DNA of 31,442 nucleotides from an uncultured Roseburia sp. (GCA_900753715.1 CAAEAE010000074.1:1-31442), one strand, 5' to 3'. Shown: positions 16,587-26,568, counted from the stretch's first letter. Numbers and translations are program-made. Notes: generated from the sequence alone by a model not told the origin.

Positions 16587-17774
16587 ATGCAAAAAGATTA
16601 TCAGAAAACGATGCATGCCTGCTTTATCGGCTATATTGTGCAGGCGATTGTCAATAATTTTGTGCCTTTACTGTTTCTGACGTTTGAAAAAACATACCGG
16701 ATTCCGCTTAGCCAGATTACGATGTTAATCACGTTTAATTTTGGAATCCAGTTGTTAGTGGATTTGTTGTCTGCCGGATTTGTGGACCGGATTGGATACC
16801 GGACCGCCATTTTCTTAGCGCATCTGTTTTCGGCAGCAGGACTGTTTGGGCTTGTGATTTTGCCGGAACTTTTGCCGGATGCGTTTGCAGGGCTTTTGAC
16901 TGCGGTTGTCATCTATGCGCTCGGCGGCGGACTGATTGAGGTGTTAATCAGCCCGATTATGGAGAGCTGCCCGACCGACAATAAGGAAAAGGCAATGAGC
17001 CTGTTACATTCCTTTTACTGTTGGGGACACGTTGGAGTTGTGCTGCTCTCAACCCTCTTTTTCACCGTGTTTGGAATTGAAAACTGGAAGATACTGACTC
17101 TTTTGTGGGTCATCATTCCGTTATGCAATGGTTTCTTTTTCTTAAAGGTGCCGATGGCGCCGCTTGTGGAAGAGGGCGAAACCGGTCTTACGATGAAGGA
17201 ACTGTTTGGACAGAAAATTTTCTGGATTTTAATGCTTATGATGCTGTGTGCGGGAGCCAGTGAACAGTCGGTCAGCCAGTGGGCATCCACTTTTGCCGAG
17301 CAGGGGCTTGGCGTCAGCAAAACGATAGGGGATCTGGCAGGACCGATGGCATTTGCAGTGCTGATGGGAAGTGCAAGAGCGTTCTACGGAAAATGGGGAG
17401 ATAAGCTGAACCTCGACCGCTTTATGAAAGCGAGCGGTGTGCTCTGCATGATTTCCTATCTGTGTATCAGTTTAGCACCTTCTCCGGTGATTTCACTGCT
17501 TGGCTGTGCAATTTGCGGGCTGTCCGTTGGAATTATGTGGCCGGGAACGTTCAGCAAGGCATCTGCCTCCATCAGAAACGGTGGAACGGTGATGTTTGCG
17601 CTTTTGGCACTTGCGGGAGACCTGGGTTGTTCAGGTGGCCCTACGGTCGTAGGATATGTTTCGGGAATCGCATCTGACAACCTGAAAATGGGAATTCTTG
17701 CAGCAATCATTTTTCCGTTTCTCTTGCTGTTAAGTCTTCTTTTATTAAGGAAAAATGCGAGAGAAAAAGCCTGA
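16587..17774 (+). CDS. MFS transporter
   Basis: A 395-residue major facilitator with about 12 hydrophobic segments. The motif-A-like loop GFVDRIGYRTAIFL follows the second helix, and a longer basic/acidic central loop (VEEGETGLTMKELF) separates the two halves. Overall it resembles the sugar/FucP-like branch, but I cannot assign a substrate. I start at ATG 16587 (MQKDYQKTM), 4 bases after the ATPase stop, because the longer open frame back to 16500 lies wholly inside the ATPase gene. It belongs to the same transcript as the ABC transporter. Confidence 0.88.
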   Translation: MQKDYQKTMHACFIGYIVQAIVNNFVPLLFLTFEKTYRIPLSQITMLITFNFGIQLLVDLLSAGFVDRIGYRTAIFLAHLFSAAGLFGLVILPELLPDAFAGLLTAVVIYALGGGLIEVLISPIMESCPTDNKEKAMSLLHSFYCWGHVGVVLLSTLFFTVFGIENWKILTLLWVIIPLCNGFFFLKVPMAPLVEEGETGLTMKELFGQKIFWILMLMMLCAGASEQSVSQWASTFAEQGLGVSKTIGDLAGPMAFAVLMGSARAFYGKWGDKLNLDRFMKASGVLCMISYLCISLAPSPVISLLGCAICGLSVGIMWPGTFSKASASIRNGGTVMFALLALAGDLGCSGGPTVVGYVSGIASDNLKMGILAAIIFPFLLLLSLLLLRKNAREKA

Positions 17775-17921
17775 CGAAGAACGACGGGACAGAATGTGTT
17801 TACGGGAACACTGGACGCCTGGCAGAAGGAAGCCGGTTTTCTGGTTGGAACCTTTAGCAGACCGGATTTAAGCCTTGTGGCGGAGCGCAGTGTGCTCGCA
17901 GGACCTGTCGATATGCGTTAA
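17775..17921 (+). pseudogene. Gene-tail fragment after the MFS transporter
   Basis: Directly after the MFS stop, and in the same frame, 48 codons read like protein (GTLDAWQKEAGFLVGTFSRP ... LAGPVDMR, then TAA at 17919-17921). There is no start codon or ribosome binding site. It looks like the C-terminal remnant of a deleted gene. I do not recognise the family. Confidence 0.4.
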
Positions 17922-17928
17922 AACCCTC

Positions 17929-17956
17929 TTGTTTAATTATAGGAATTTGGTATAAT
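17929..17956 (+). promoter_or_regulatory. Extended -10 promoter of the PocR chemoreceptor gene
   Basis: TTGTTT (17929-17934), a 16-base spacer ending TGG, and TATAAT (17951-17956), giving a TGnTATAAT extended -10. Confidence 0.7.
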
Positions 17957-18009
17957 AGTTTTATAGAAAAAGGGCAAAGAAACAAATTAAAAAGCAGGGG
18001 GTCAGTGTC

Positions 18010-18789
18010 ATGATAAAGATTCAGGATTTTTGCAATATGCAGAAATTTGAAGAGATTATGAAAAATTGGGCGAAGTCGACAGGACTTGCAACCGTGGCAG
18101 TGGGTGCGGATGGAGAGTACATTAGTGAATGTTATAATTTTACAGATTTCTGCATTAAACTTACCCGTGGAAGCAAGGAAGGGCTTGCACGCTGTGAGCG
18201 TTGTGACAGAGAAGGAAAGGGCACTTATGAGTGTCATGCAGGTCTGATGGATTTCGCAATCCCGATTGCACTTGAGGATGGAACGGTACTTGGAAGTATC
18301 ATTGGTGGGCAGATTCTGCCGGAGAAACCGGATGACGAGAAGTTCCGCAAGACAGCGAGAGAGCTTGGAATTCCGGAAGACGAGTATATCAAAGCACTGC
18401 ACAAGGTAAATGTCAAAACAAAAGAAGAGATTGAAGCGTCAGCGAATCTCCTTGGCGAAGTCATCAATATGTTTGTGCAGTCATCCTATATCACATATGC
18501 AAACAATGGTATGTTAGAACGCGTACAGCAGGGAATTGTCGATGCGACGGAGCAGATTGCAGAGGTCAATGCCATCACGAAGCAGATTAGCGAATTTGGT
18601 AACCGCCAGAAGATTTTAGCACTCAATGCGTCTATCGAGGCAGCGCGTGCCGGAGAAGCCGGAAAGGGATTTGCGGTGGTGGCAACCGAGGTTCAGAAGT
18701 TGGCAGGCGGAATGTCACAGGCGAGTGTACAGATTGTGGATGCACTTGACAGACTGACAAAGACCATCAATCATTTCAGCGGAAAATAG
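18010..18789 (+). CDS. Soluble PocR-domain chemoreceptor with short MCP signalling hairpin
   Basis: This 259-residue cytoplasmic protein has an N-terminal PocR sensory domain (about 1-155; [59 protein letters not shown]) and a minimal methyl-accepting signalling tip ([35 protein letters not shown]). There is no membrane segment, HAMP or long coiled coil. PocR domains bind small metabolites, including propanediol-type ligands and hydrocarbons. The Cys cluster CERC...CH could bind a metal. The tip sequence is the conserved CheA/CheW contact region, so it probably feeds a chemotaxis array, implying a motile host. GCAGGGGG near 17995-18002 precedes the start. Confidence 0.88.
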   Translation: MIKIQDFCNMQKFEEIMKNWAKSTGLATVAVGADGEYISECYNFTDFCIKLTRGSKEGLARCERCDREGKGTYECHAGLMDFAIPIALEDGTVLGSIIGGQILPEKPDDEKFRKTARELGIPEDEYIKALHKVNVKTKEEIEASANLLGEVINMFVQSSYITYANNGMLERVQQGIVDATEQIAEVNAITKQISEFGNRQKILALNASIEAARAGEAGKGFAVVATEVQKLAGGMSQASVQIVDALDRLTKTINHFSGK

Positions 18790-18819
18790 ACCGATAATGG
18801 AGAATAATAATCAGGAAAG

Positions 18820-18850
18820 GGCACCTGTCGTACGACAGGTGCCTGTTTCG
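18820..18850 (+). terminator. Perfect palindrome, probable terminator after the chemoreceptor
   Basis: Bases 18820-18843 form a perfect 24-base palindrome able to make a 10-bp GC-rich stem with a GTAC loop. The following run is only TGTTTCGG, so termination may be weak. It is preceded by GGAAAG. An operator role is an alternative. Confidence 0.6.
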
Positions 18851-18911
18851 GTAAAAGGCTATACAATTTCGTCATTTTGTATAAATTTACACCCTGCAAA
18901 AGGGAATTTTC

Positions 18912-18940
18912 TTGACGGTCAATTAGGAAAATGTTATAAA
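18912..18940 (+). promoter_or_regulatory. SigA-type promoter of the secreted repeat protein
   Basis: TTGACG (18912-18917), a 17-base spacer and TATAAA (18935-18940), with an A/T-rich upstream stretch. Confidence 0.75.
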
Positions 18941-18991
18941 AAAAGTAATTTGTTACCATGAGGAAGAATGTGAGGAAAGGGAGCAGAAGGA

Positions 18992-21900
18992 ATGAGTCAG
19001 AAGAATTGGAAGAGAAAATTGTGCGGCCTTATGGCGGCAATATTTCTGGTAAGTGAAATGGGAAGCACCGCAGTGTATGCAGCCGGTGCGGACACGACGG
19101 CTGCGGAGACGGTAGAAGAAGTCACTGAAGAAGCGAAGACAGATGTAGTAGAAGTAACCGAGGAGACGGAAGTGACAGTCGAAACGGAAGAGACAGAAAT
19201 CACCGAAGAGACAGAAATCACCGAGGAGACGGAAAGTACGGAAGAGACCGAAGTGAGCGAGGAGACGGAAGTAACAACCGAGGAGACGGAAGTAACCGAA
19301 GCTGCCGAGGAGACCGAAATTGCTGAGGAGACCGAAAGCAAAGAGAGCATTACAGATGAAATCTTGTTAGATACGGTTACCGGAGGAGTCACGAAGGACA
19401 GTGCATCTGCAGTGACATTAAATGCAAGCCATTCGGCATCTTTAACATCTGTAACAAAACAGGATGAGTATTATAAAATCACGTTAAGTAAGCCAGGACT
19501 GGTAACGTTAAGTGTTTCAAATGATAAGGCAAGTACAGATAGTTTGACAGCTTCTTTTCAATCAGAAAATAGTGATTTTGTGAGCAAAACGGTGAAGGCA
19601 GGGGAGACTGGAAGTACCAATCAGATTGGACTTGCTGCAGGTACTTATTATATTTATGTGAAAAAAGCCAGTCTGGCAGCATCTGTTACCTATCAGTTTA
19701 CAGTTGGCTATACACAGACGGATAACTGTGAGAAAGAATCGAATGATTCTTTTGGAACAGCGACAAGTGTTGCTTTAAATACAACAATTTACGGTTCCGG
19801 CTACAAGAAGGGCGACGAGGACTTCTACAAATTCACAGTAACAAAGCCTGGAGTGGTAAGTTTTGACTTTACACATGGTGTTATCACCGGAAGCGAGACG
19901 ACGGATATTTATACCGGATCTTTTTATTTCACGAATAAATATAAAGATATTCCGGCATACAGCTTTACTTCCCAGGGAGCGCAGGAAACCGTTACATCTG
20001 CACAGATAGGACTCAAAGCGGGAACCTATTATTTCAGAGTGAAGACGGGTGCAGAAGTTTCGGATAATTACCAGTTTAAAATCAACTATACACAGTCTGC
20101 ATACTGGGAGCAGGAAGAAAATAATACAAGTTCTACTGCCACCGCGCTTACAATTGGACAGACATACTACGGAAGTATCTATAAATCATCTGATGTAGAC
20201 TATTATGAACTGAAAACGACAAAAGACGGTGCATTAAGCCTTAATTTTGACCATGCGAATGTATCAGGAAGAGAGAATACGCCGGTCTGGAAAGTAACTT
20301 TCTATAGCTACTCAGATACCACCAAGACAACAACGGAACTTTTCTCACAGACGATTAACGGAGGTACGACTTCAACTGTTACACCGCAGGTGGGCGTACC
20401 GGCAGGAAAATATTATGTTGCGGTGGCAGCAGTAGGAACAGTATACGACACTACGACCTATCAGATAAAGGTCAATCATACGGCAGGTGCCTACTGGGAG
20501 AAGGAGTCAAACGATACATTTGACACCGCAAATACAATTGCGTTAGAAAAAACTTATTCCGGAAGTATCCAGAAGTCTTCCGACAAAGACTACTACAAGG
20601 TAACGCTGACAGCGGATGGAGCACTTCGTGTAAACTTTGCACATCCAAGTGTTTCCGGCAGGGAGTCAAATTATGTCTGGAAGGTGTCACTTTATAAGGA
20701 CAGTGACCGGTCAAATGCCATCTATTCCCAGTCTATTTATGGCGGGGACATGAATACGGCACTGCCGCAGATGGGATTAAAAGCGGGAAGTTATTATGTA
20801 TGCGTGGAGTCAGCAACACTATCGGATACCAGTACCTATCAGATTTCCACAAGTTTTATAAAATCATCTTACTGGGAAATGGAGCCAAATAATTCCACGA
20901 CAACAGCCACTGAAATCAAGAACCTTGACAAGACGTATTCCGGAAGTATCTACAAACTTGCAGATGTGGATTATTATAAGGTTACGTTAGCAGGTGCGGG
21001 TGGTCTTGGACTGACCTTCAGTCACGATGTTGTCTCAGGTTCCGAGGCAAGCAGCCTCTGGAAGGTTTCCATTTATGAGGCATCAAATCTGCGCACCGCA
21101 GTTTACTCACAGACGATTAGCGGTGGTGACAAGAAAACGGTAACGCCGCAGATTGGACTGAAGGCAGGGACTTATTATATTGCAGTGGCAAGTGCGAACA
21201 GCTTAAGTTTCTGTTCCGATACCTACAAATTAAAAGTGAACTATTCGAAGTCCGCATATTGGGAAATCGAAGGAAACGATACATTTGATACGGCGACATC
21301 CATCAAATCCGGTAAGACCTATTATGGTTCCATGATGGGCACAAAGGATTATGACTACTACAAGATTAAGATGGAGAAAAAGGGATATCTTAAGCTGAAT
21401 ATCAAACAGTCTTCTGAGAAATCCGGAAAAATCTATCGTGTAAAGGTCTATAATGCGGATAAACAGGAATTATTCAGTACGGAAGTTCCCGGAACAGATG
21501 CAGATTTTTCAACCTGTAAACTGGGACTTGGAAAAGGAAATTATTATATCCGGATTGAAACGTATATTTCCAATCTGTATACCGGAACCTATAAGCTGAC
21601 GGCAACTGCAACAGCAGCTTCTGACTGGGAGAGCGAATCAAACGACGACCTCACCAGTGCGGATAAGATGACGGTCGGAAAGACCATTAACGGTGTCTGC
21701 GATACGAACTATGCAGATGATTATGATTATTATACGTTTACCATGGATAAACAGGCATACGTTACGGTCAGCCTGAGCCATAAAAACTTAAACGGCAGTA
21801 ATACGGCATGGAGTGTTTACCTGTATGATTCCAAGGGAAACAAAGTAGACCGTAAGAATTCTTACCTGAGTGTAAAGCAGGATGGAACTTATGCAGAAAC

Positions 21901-22570
21901 CAATAAAATCAAACTTCCGAAGGGAACTTATTATATCCGTGTAAGTGCAACAGAATACGGTACAGGGGAAGAGTATGGTCTGACCGTCAACAAGATTTCA
22001 GCGAAAAAACCGGTTATCACAAGTGTGAAATCCACACAGTATAACCAGATGAAGGTGAGCTGGAATGCCGTGCCGGGTGCAGAGAAGTACATGATTTACA
22101 GAAGTACCTCAAAGGACGGTTCTTATACGAAAGTTAAGACTATCTCAAACGTATCGACCACAAGCTGGACGGACAAGGATGTCAAGACCGGAAAAACCTA
22201 CTACTACAAGATGAAGGCAGTCGTGACCACCAATAAGACGGTTACAAGCGGTTATTCTGCCGTTAAATCTGCGAAGTGCGTACCGGCGAAACCGGGAAGT
22301 GTGAAGGTGACCTCTCCGAACAAGAAACAGCTCAAAGTAAGCTGGAAGAAGGTTTCCGGCGCAAGCGGTTATGAAGTATACCGTGCAACTTCCAAGGACG
22401 GAAAATACACCAAGGTAAAAACCATCGGAAAGGGCAAGACGGTAACTTATACGGACAAGAAAGTAAGCAGTGGAAAAACTTACTATTACAAAATTCGTTC
22501 TTATAGAACCGTAAATGGAAAGAAAGTATACAGCGGTTATTCTTCGATTGTTTCTAAGAAGGCAAAATAA
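18992..22570 (+). CDS. Large secreted PPC-like repeat and fibronectin III protein
   Basis: A 1192-residue exported protein. A signal peptide (basic start, hydrophobic core, AVYAAG) is followed by a Glu/Thr-rich segment (about 38-120, EETEVTEE-like units). Seven or so PPC-like beta domains follow. Six units open with a (Y/D)WExExN(D/N)-type motif, the first degenerate to CEKESND, near residues 247, 371, 501, 628, 756 and 878. Each continues with TYxGS, DYYK and a closing GTYY(I/F)xV strand. Two fibronectin III domains lie near 1005-1095 and 1100-1192. There is no LPXTG, SLH or catalytic motif, so it may bind carbohydrate or wall. It looks monocistronic; the next promoter begins 8 bases after its stop. 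Confidence 0.88.
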   Translation: MSQKNWKRKLCGLMAAIFLVSEMGSTAVYAAGADTTAAETVEEVTEEAKTDVVEVTEETEVTVETEETEITEETEITEETESTEETEVSEETEVTTEETEVTEAAEETEIAEETESKESITDEILLDTVTGGVTKDSASAVTLNASHSASLTSVTKQDEYYKITLSKPGLVTLSVSNDKASTDSLTASFQSENSDFVSKTVKAGETGSTNQIGLAAGTYYIYVKKASLAASVTYQFTVGYTQTDNCEKESNDSFGTATSVALNTTIYGSGYKKGDEDFYKFTVTKPGVVSFDFTHGVITGSETTDIYTGSFYFTNKYKDIPAYSFTSQGAQETVTSAQIGLKAGTYYFRVKTGAEVSDNYQFKINYTQSAYWEQEENNTSSTATALTIGQTYYGSIYKSSDVDYYELKTTKDGALSLNFDHANVSGRENTPVWKVTFYSYSDTTKTTTELFSQTINGGTTSTVTPQVGVPAGKYYVAVAAVGTVYDTTTYQIKVNHTAGAYWEKESNDTFDTANTIALEKTYSGSIQKSSDKDYYKVTLTADGALRVNFAHPSVSGRESNYVWKVSLYKDSDRSNAIYSQSIYGGDMNTALPQMGLKAGSYYVCVESATLSDTSTYQISTSFIKSSYWEMEPNNSTTTATEIKNLDKTYSGSIYKLADVDYYKVTLAGAGGLGLTFSHDVVSGSEASSLWKVSIYEASNLRTAVYSQTISGGDKKTVTPQIGLKAGTYYIAVASANSLSFCSDTYKLKVNYSKSAYWEIEGNDTFDTATSIKSGKTYYGSMMGTKDYDYYKIKMEKKGYLKLNIKQSSEKSGKIYRVKVYNADKQELFSTEVPGTDADFSTCKLGLGKGNYYIRIETYISNLYTGTYKLTATATAASDWESESNDDLTSADKMTVGKTINGVCDTNYADDYDYYTFTMDKQAYVTVSLSHKNLNGSNTAWSVYLYDSKGNKVDRKNSYLSVKQDGTYAETNKIKLPKGTYYIRVSATEYGTGEEYGLTVNKISAKKPVITSVKSTQYNQMKVSWNAVPGAEKYMIYRSTSKDGSYTKVKTISNVSTTSWTDKDVKTGKTYYYKMKAVVTTNKTVTSGYSAVKSAKCVPAKPGSVKVTSPNKKQLKVSWKKVSGASGYEVYRATSKDGKYTKVKTIGKGKTVTYTDKKVSSGKTYYYKIRSYRTVNGKKVYSGYSSIVSKKAK

Positions 22571-22577
22571 GAAGCCG

Positions 22578-22606
22578 TTGACAAGCACAGGTCATAGTGT
22601 TATGAT
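22578..22606 (+). promoter_or_regulatory. SigA-type promoter of the lysine-riboswitch operon
   Basis: TTGACA (22578-22583), a 17-base spacer and TATGAT (22601-22606), placing the transcript start near 22612, just before the aptamer. Confidence 0.82.
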
Positions 22607-22631
22607 TTGTGAGGAATCAAAACAAAAAATG

Positions 22632-22797
22632 CTTGATAGAGGTTGCGTTTTTTATGAGTCGCTTCCCGGATGTGACAGACACAGGAGAAAGGAAGTTAAA
22701 GGAAAAGACGCCGAAAGGGTGCATGGTCTGGGAATGCATTGCTTGGGCATGAAGTGAAGAACTTCATGACTGTCATCGGAAGATGGGGAGCTATCGG
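22632..22797 (+). ncRNA. Lysine riboswitch aptamer (L box)
   Basis: The conserved L-box landmarks appear in order: GATAGAGGTTGCG (from 22635), ATGAGT, GACGCCGAAAGGGTGC, GGTCTGGG, GACTGTCATCGG and GGGGAGCTATC. The closing P1 stem pairs GATAG (22635-22639) with CTATC (22791-22795). The layout matches the Bacillus subtilis lysC leader. Lysine binding would stabilise P1 and favour the terminator downstream, turning off dapA and the genes after it. Open frames crossing this region are not genes. Confidence 0.93.
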
Positions 22798-22847
22798 TTT
22801 TACATGGGAATGGATGTGCAGGAGTACATCATTCGGATGGAATATCG

Positions 22848-22874
22848 AGCCGGCTCATCTGAGCCGGCTTTTTT
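22848..22874 (+). terminator. Riboswitch-controlled intrinsic terminator
   Basis: A perfect 9-bp stem AGCCGGCTC / GAGCCGGCT with an ATCT loop, followed by six T residues. It is the expression platform of the lysine riboswitch, about 40 bases before dapA. Confidence 0.92.
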
Positions 22875-22914
22875 GACCCCCTATGCAGTTCAAGCAGAAT
22901 ATCAGGAGGAAAAG

Positions 22915-23805
22915 ATGTCAATATTTAAAGGTGCAGGAGTGGCACTTGTCACTCCAATGAAAGAAAATCAGGAAGTAGATTATGAAAAGCTTGAAGAATT
23001 GATTGAATGGCAGATTGCGGAGGGAACGGACTGTATCGTCATTGCAGGAACGACAGGTGAGAGCTCTACGCTTACAACCGAAGAGCACGCAAAGGTGATT
23101 AAAGCAGCAGTGGACTTTACAAAGCACAGAATCCCGGTAGTGGCAGGAACCGGTTCTAACTGCACAAGAGAGGCAGTGCACCTTTCTAAGGAAGCGGAGG
23201 CAGCAGGCGTAGACGGACTGTTATGTGTCACCCCTTATTATAACAAGGCAACACAGGGCGGTCTGGTGCAGTACTATACTGAGATTGCAGATGCAGTGAA
23301 GGTGCCGATTATCATGTATAATGTTCCGTCAAGAACCGGATGCAATATCCTGCCGGAGACGGCGGCAACTTTATACCGCGATGTGGAGAACATCGTGGCA
23401 ATCAAAGAGGCAACCGGAAATGCTGCACAGGCGGCAAAGACACTGTATCTTACAGATGGCAAATTAGATGTTTATTCCGGAGAGGATGCCATTGTAACAC
23501 CGCTTATGGCACTTGGAGCAGTTGGCGTCATTTCTGTCTGGTCTAATGTTGCACCGCATGACGTACATCAGATGTGCATGGATTTCCTGAATGGAAATAT
23601 TACAGAGGCGACGAAAATGCAGTTAAAGGCACAGCCACTTGTAGAAGCACTGTTTTCAGAGGTAAACCCGATTCCGGTAAAGGCGGCATTAAACCTTATG
23701 GGCAAAAACGTTGGCAGTCTGCGTTCCCCGCTGACGGAAATGACCGAGGCAGGGCAGGCAAAGCTTGCGGCAGCAATGAAAGAATATGGAATTGAGCTGG
23801 CATAG
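22915..23805 (+). CDS. dapA: 4-hydroxy-tetrahydrodipicolinate synthase
   Basis: DapA condenses pyruvate with aspartate semialdehyde in the lysine/diaminopimelate pathway. The 296-residue length is standard. Visible active-site elements are T46-T47 (GTTGES), Y135 (MYNVPSRTG) and the Schiff-base lysine K164 (IKEATG). I start at ATG 22915 (MSIFKGAGVALVTPM), which has AGGAGGA at 22903-22909; the longer open frame reaches back into the terminator and riboswitch. First gene of dapA-dapB-fbp-nfo. Confidence 0.97.
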   Translation: MSIFKGAGVALVTPMKENQEVDYEKLEELIEWQIAEGTDCIVIAGTTGESSTLTTEEHAKVIKAAVDFTKHRIPVVAGTGSNCTREAVHLSKEAEAAGVDGLLCVTPYYNKATQGGLVQYYTEIADAVKVPIIMYNVPSRTGCNILPETAATLYRDVENIVAIKEATGNAAQAAKTLYLTDGKLDVYSGEDAIVTPLMALGAVGVISVWSNVAPHDVHQMCMDFLNGNITEATKMQLKAQPLVEALFSEVNPIPVKAALNLMGKNVGSLRSPLTEMTEAGQAKLAAAMKEYGIELA

Positions 23806-23829
23806 GAGAGGAAAGGCAGGATACCAGAA

Positions 23830-24600
23830 ATGATAAAAGTAATTATGAGTGGCTGTAACGGAAAAATGGGGCAGGTGATTACCGGAATCTGCAAGGAAGA
23901 TGCGGATGTTGAAATCGTAGCAGGCATTGACCTTTACGATGGAATCAAAAATGACTACCCGGTATTTTCCAATATCTCACTCTGCGACAGAGAAGCAGAT
24001 GTTATCATTGATTTTTCCAATGCAAAAGCAGTGGATGATTTGTTAGTTTACAGCGCAGAAAAGAATGTGCCGATTGTACTTTGTACGACCGGATTATCCG
24101 AGGAACAGTTAAAAAAGGTACAGGAAACCTCTGAGAAAGTGGCAGTGTTAAAATCTGCGAATATGTCTCTTGGAATCAATACACTGATGCAGCTTTTGAA
24201 ACAGGCGGCAGTCGTACTCGCTCCGGCGGGTTTTGACATTGAGATTGTGGAAAAGCATCATAACCAGAAGCTCGATGCGCCAAGTGGAACAGCACTTGCA
24301 CTCGCAGACGGAATCAATGAGGCATTAGATAACAACTACGAATATAAGTATGATAGAAGTAAAGAACGCAAGAAGAGAGAAAAAAATGAAATCGGAATTT
24401 CAGCAGTGCGCGGCGGAACTATTGTAGGAGAGCATGAAATCATTTTTGCGGGAATGGATGAGGTCATCGAGTTTAAGCATACCGCTTATTCCAGAAGTGT
24501 ATTTGGAAAGGGTGCAGTGGAAGCAGCGAAGTTTCTTGCCGGAAAACCGGCAGGTTTTTATGATATGCAGGATGTGATTCAGGAGACAATGAGAGGATAA
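23830..24600 (+). CDS. dapB: 4-hydroxy-tetrahydrodipicolinate reductase
   Basis: A 256-residue NAD(P)H-dependent reductase, the step after DapA. The N-terminal nucleotide-binding loop is SGCNGKMGQ, and the DapB signature EKHHNQKLDAPSGTA (from E141) carries catalytic H143-H144 and K147. It follows dapA by 24 bases and precedes fbp by 3, so it is under the same lysine control. Confidence 0.97.
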   Translation: MIKVIMSGCNGKMGQVITGICKEDADVEIVAGIDLYDGIKNDYPVFSNISLCDREADVIIDFSNAKAVDDLLVYSAEKNVPIVLCTTGLSEEQLKKVQETSEKVAVLKSANMSLGINTLMQLLKQAAVVLAPAGFDIEIVEKHHNQKLDAPSGTALALADGINEALDNNYEYKYDRSKERKKREKNEIGISAVRGGTIVGEHEIIFAGMDEVIEFKHTAYSRSVFGKGAVEAAKFLAGKPAGFYDMQDVIQETMRG

Positions 24601-24603
24601 CAC

Positions 24604-26568
24604 ATGGAAAGCAGAGATCTGCGGTATTTAAAGAGCCTGTCCAGGCAGTATCCGACTGTTGCGGCGGCAGCGACAGAGATTATCAATTTACAGGCAATCT
24701 TAAGCCTGCCAAAGGGGACAGAGCATTTTATTACAGATATTCATGGAGAAAAGGAACAGTTTGAGCATGTACTCCGGAACGGTTCCGGCGCTATCCGGCG
24801 TAAAATCGAAGAAGAATTTGGAAACGCAATTAGTGCGGCAGAGAAAAAATCCATTGCCACACTCATCTATTATCCGGAACAGAAGATGGAACAGGTGCTA
24901 AAGACCGAGGAAAACATTGAAGACTGGTACAAGGTCACACTGTACCGTCTGATTTGCATCGCCAAGGGTGCGTCCTCCAAGTACACACGTTCCAAGGTGC
25001 GAAAGGCACTGCCGAAGGATTTTGCCTACGTGATAGAGGAACTTTTGACCGGAAGACCGGATTTGTCGGATCAGGAGGCATATTACAATGAGATTATACA
25101 TTCGGTCATTGGGACAGGGCGTGCAACGGAACTGATTATTGCCTTTTGTAATCTGATTCGCAGGCTGGTCGTCGACCACCTTCATGTGGTCGGGGATATT
25201 TTTGACAGAGGACCGTATCCGAACCTGATTATGGATACGCTGATGGCGCACCATTCGGTGGATATCCAATGGGGAAACCATGATATTTCCTGGATGGGAG
25301 CGGCGGCAGGAAATCCTGCCTGCATCTGTAATGTCCTGCGGATTTCTGCAAAATATGGAAACTTAAATCTTTTAGAGGACGGCTACGGTATCAATCTGGT
25401 GCCGCTGGCGCGGTTTGCCATGAACTGCTATGCAAATGACCCCTGTACCTGCTTTAAACTGGACTACCGGGAGGACGAATACGATGTGCGGGATGCCCTG
25501 TTAGATGAAAAGATGCACAAGGCGCTTGCCATCATGCAGTTTAAGATAGAGGGACAGCTTATTTTAGAGCACCCGGAATTTGGTATGGAAAAACGGCTTT
25601 TGCTGGATAAGATGGACTTACAGCAGGGAACCGTGACAGTGGAGGGTGTATCGTATCCGCTGCGCGATACCAATTTTCCAACGATTGATAAGGAAAATCC
25701 GTATGCACTTTCGGCGGAAGAGGTACAAGTGATGGAGCGGCTGACGCAGGCATTTTTAAACTGTGAAAAATTGCAGCGGCACGTCCGTTTTCTGTTTACC
25801 AAGGGAAGTCTGTATAAAGTATACAATGGAAATCTGCTCTATCACGGCTGTGTGCCGTTAAATGAGGATGGCACCTTTACAAGTGTGAATGTCTACGGGA
25901 AAGAATATGCCGGAAAAGCGCTCTATGATGTGCTTGAAAGCTATGCGCGAAAGGGTTATTATGCCGTTGACCCGGTTGAGAAGAAGAAAGGGCAGGATAT
26001 GCTCTGGTTTATCTGGGAAAACCAGAATTCGCCGGTTTTCGGCAAGGATAAAATGACGACGTTTGAACGCTACTTTATCGCGGATAAGAGCACGCATGTG
26101 GAGCCAAAGAACCCGTACTACAGACTGCTCGAAAATGAAGAGGTGGTCAACCGGATTCTCGAAGAATTCGGGCTTTCCGGTACTGAGGCGCATATTATCA
26201 ACGGGCATATTCCGGTCGAGGCAAAAAACGGGGAATCCCCGGTGAAGTGCAATGGAAAGCTTTTGATTATCGATGGTGGATTTTCCAAGGCATACCAGCC
26301 GAAAACGGGAATCGCAGGGTATACGTTAATTTACAATTCCTATGGGCTCCTGCTTGCAGCGCATGAGCCGTTTGAGTCTGTGGAAAAGGCGATTCAGGAC
26401 GGAAGTGATATCGTTTCCCACACGATTCTGGTTCAGCACGTGGTGCGGCGCAAGACCGTAGCGGATACGGATATCGGAAAAGAATTAAAAGCTTCGGTCA
26501 GTGACCTGGAAGCATTGTTGGCTGCCTACCGGGAAGGGACGCTGGTGGAACAGGCGGCAGAAAAATAG
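24604..26568 (+). CDS. fbp: Fructose-1,6-bisphosphatase, class III
   Basis: This 654-residue gluconeogenic phosphatase belongs to the Firmicute class III family (metallophosphoesterase fold; B. subtilis Fbp is of similar size). Metal-binding motifs are TDIHGE (44-49), GDIFDRGP (from 197), WGNHD (223-227) and the C-terminal [15 protein letters not shown]. The start lies 3 bases after dapB, with AGAGGA inside the dapB end, indicating coupled translation. Its placement in a lysine-riboswitch transcript is unusual metabolically; it may also have an internal promoter that I do not see. Confidence 0.96.
   Translation: MESRDLRYLKSLSRQYPTVAAAATEIINLQAILSLPKGTEHFITDIHGEKEQFEHVLRNGSGAIRRKIEEEFGNAISAAEKKSIATLIYYPEQKMEQVLKTEENIEDWYKVTLYRLICIAKGASSKYTRSKVRKALPKDFAYVIEELLTGRPDLSDQEAYYNEIIHSVIGTGRATELIIAFCNLIRRLVVDHLHVVGDIFDRGPYPNLIMDTLMAHHSVDIQWGNHDISWMGAAAGNPACICNVLRISAKYGNLNLLEDGYGINLVPLARFAMNCYANDPCTCFKLDYREDEYDVRDALLDEKMHKALAIMQFKIEGQLILEHPEFGMEKRLLLDKMDLQQGTVTVEGVSYPLRDTNFPTIDKENPYALSAEEVQVMERLTQAFLNCEKLQRHVRFLFTKGSLYKVYNGNLLYHGCVPLNEDGTFTSVNVYGKEYAGKALYDVLESYARKGYYAVDPVEKKKGQDMLWFIWENQNSPVFGKDKMTTFERYFIADKSTHVEPKNPYYRLLENEEVVNRILEEFGLSGTEAHIINGHIPVEAKNGESPVKCNGKLLIIDGGFSKAYQPKTGIAGYTLIYNSYGLLLAAHEPFESVEKAIQDGSDIVSHTILVQHVVRRKTVADTDIGKELKASVSDLEALLAAYREGTLVEQAAEK

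Noticed and set aside
18997..19392. 131-codon minus-strand frame rich in Ser/Val
   Set aside because: It is the complement of the Glu/Thr-rich repeat region of the secreted protein, so its openness comes from that bias.
22515..22757. 80-codon open frame overlapping the end of the secreted protein gene and the leader of dapA
   Set aside because: It lies in another frame across the promoter and lysine riboswitch and has no ribosome binding site.
22783..22914. N-terminal extension of DapA
   Set aside because: The added residues come from the riboswitch and its terminator; ATG 22915 has a strong site and matches the family start.
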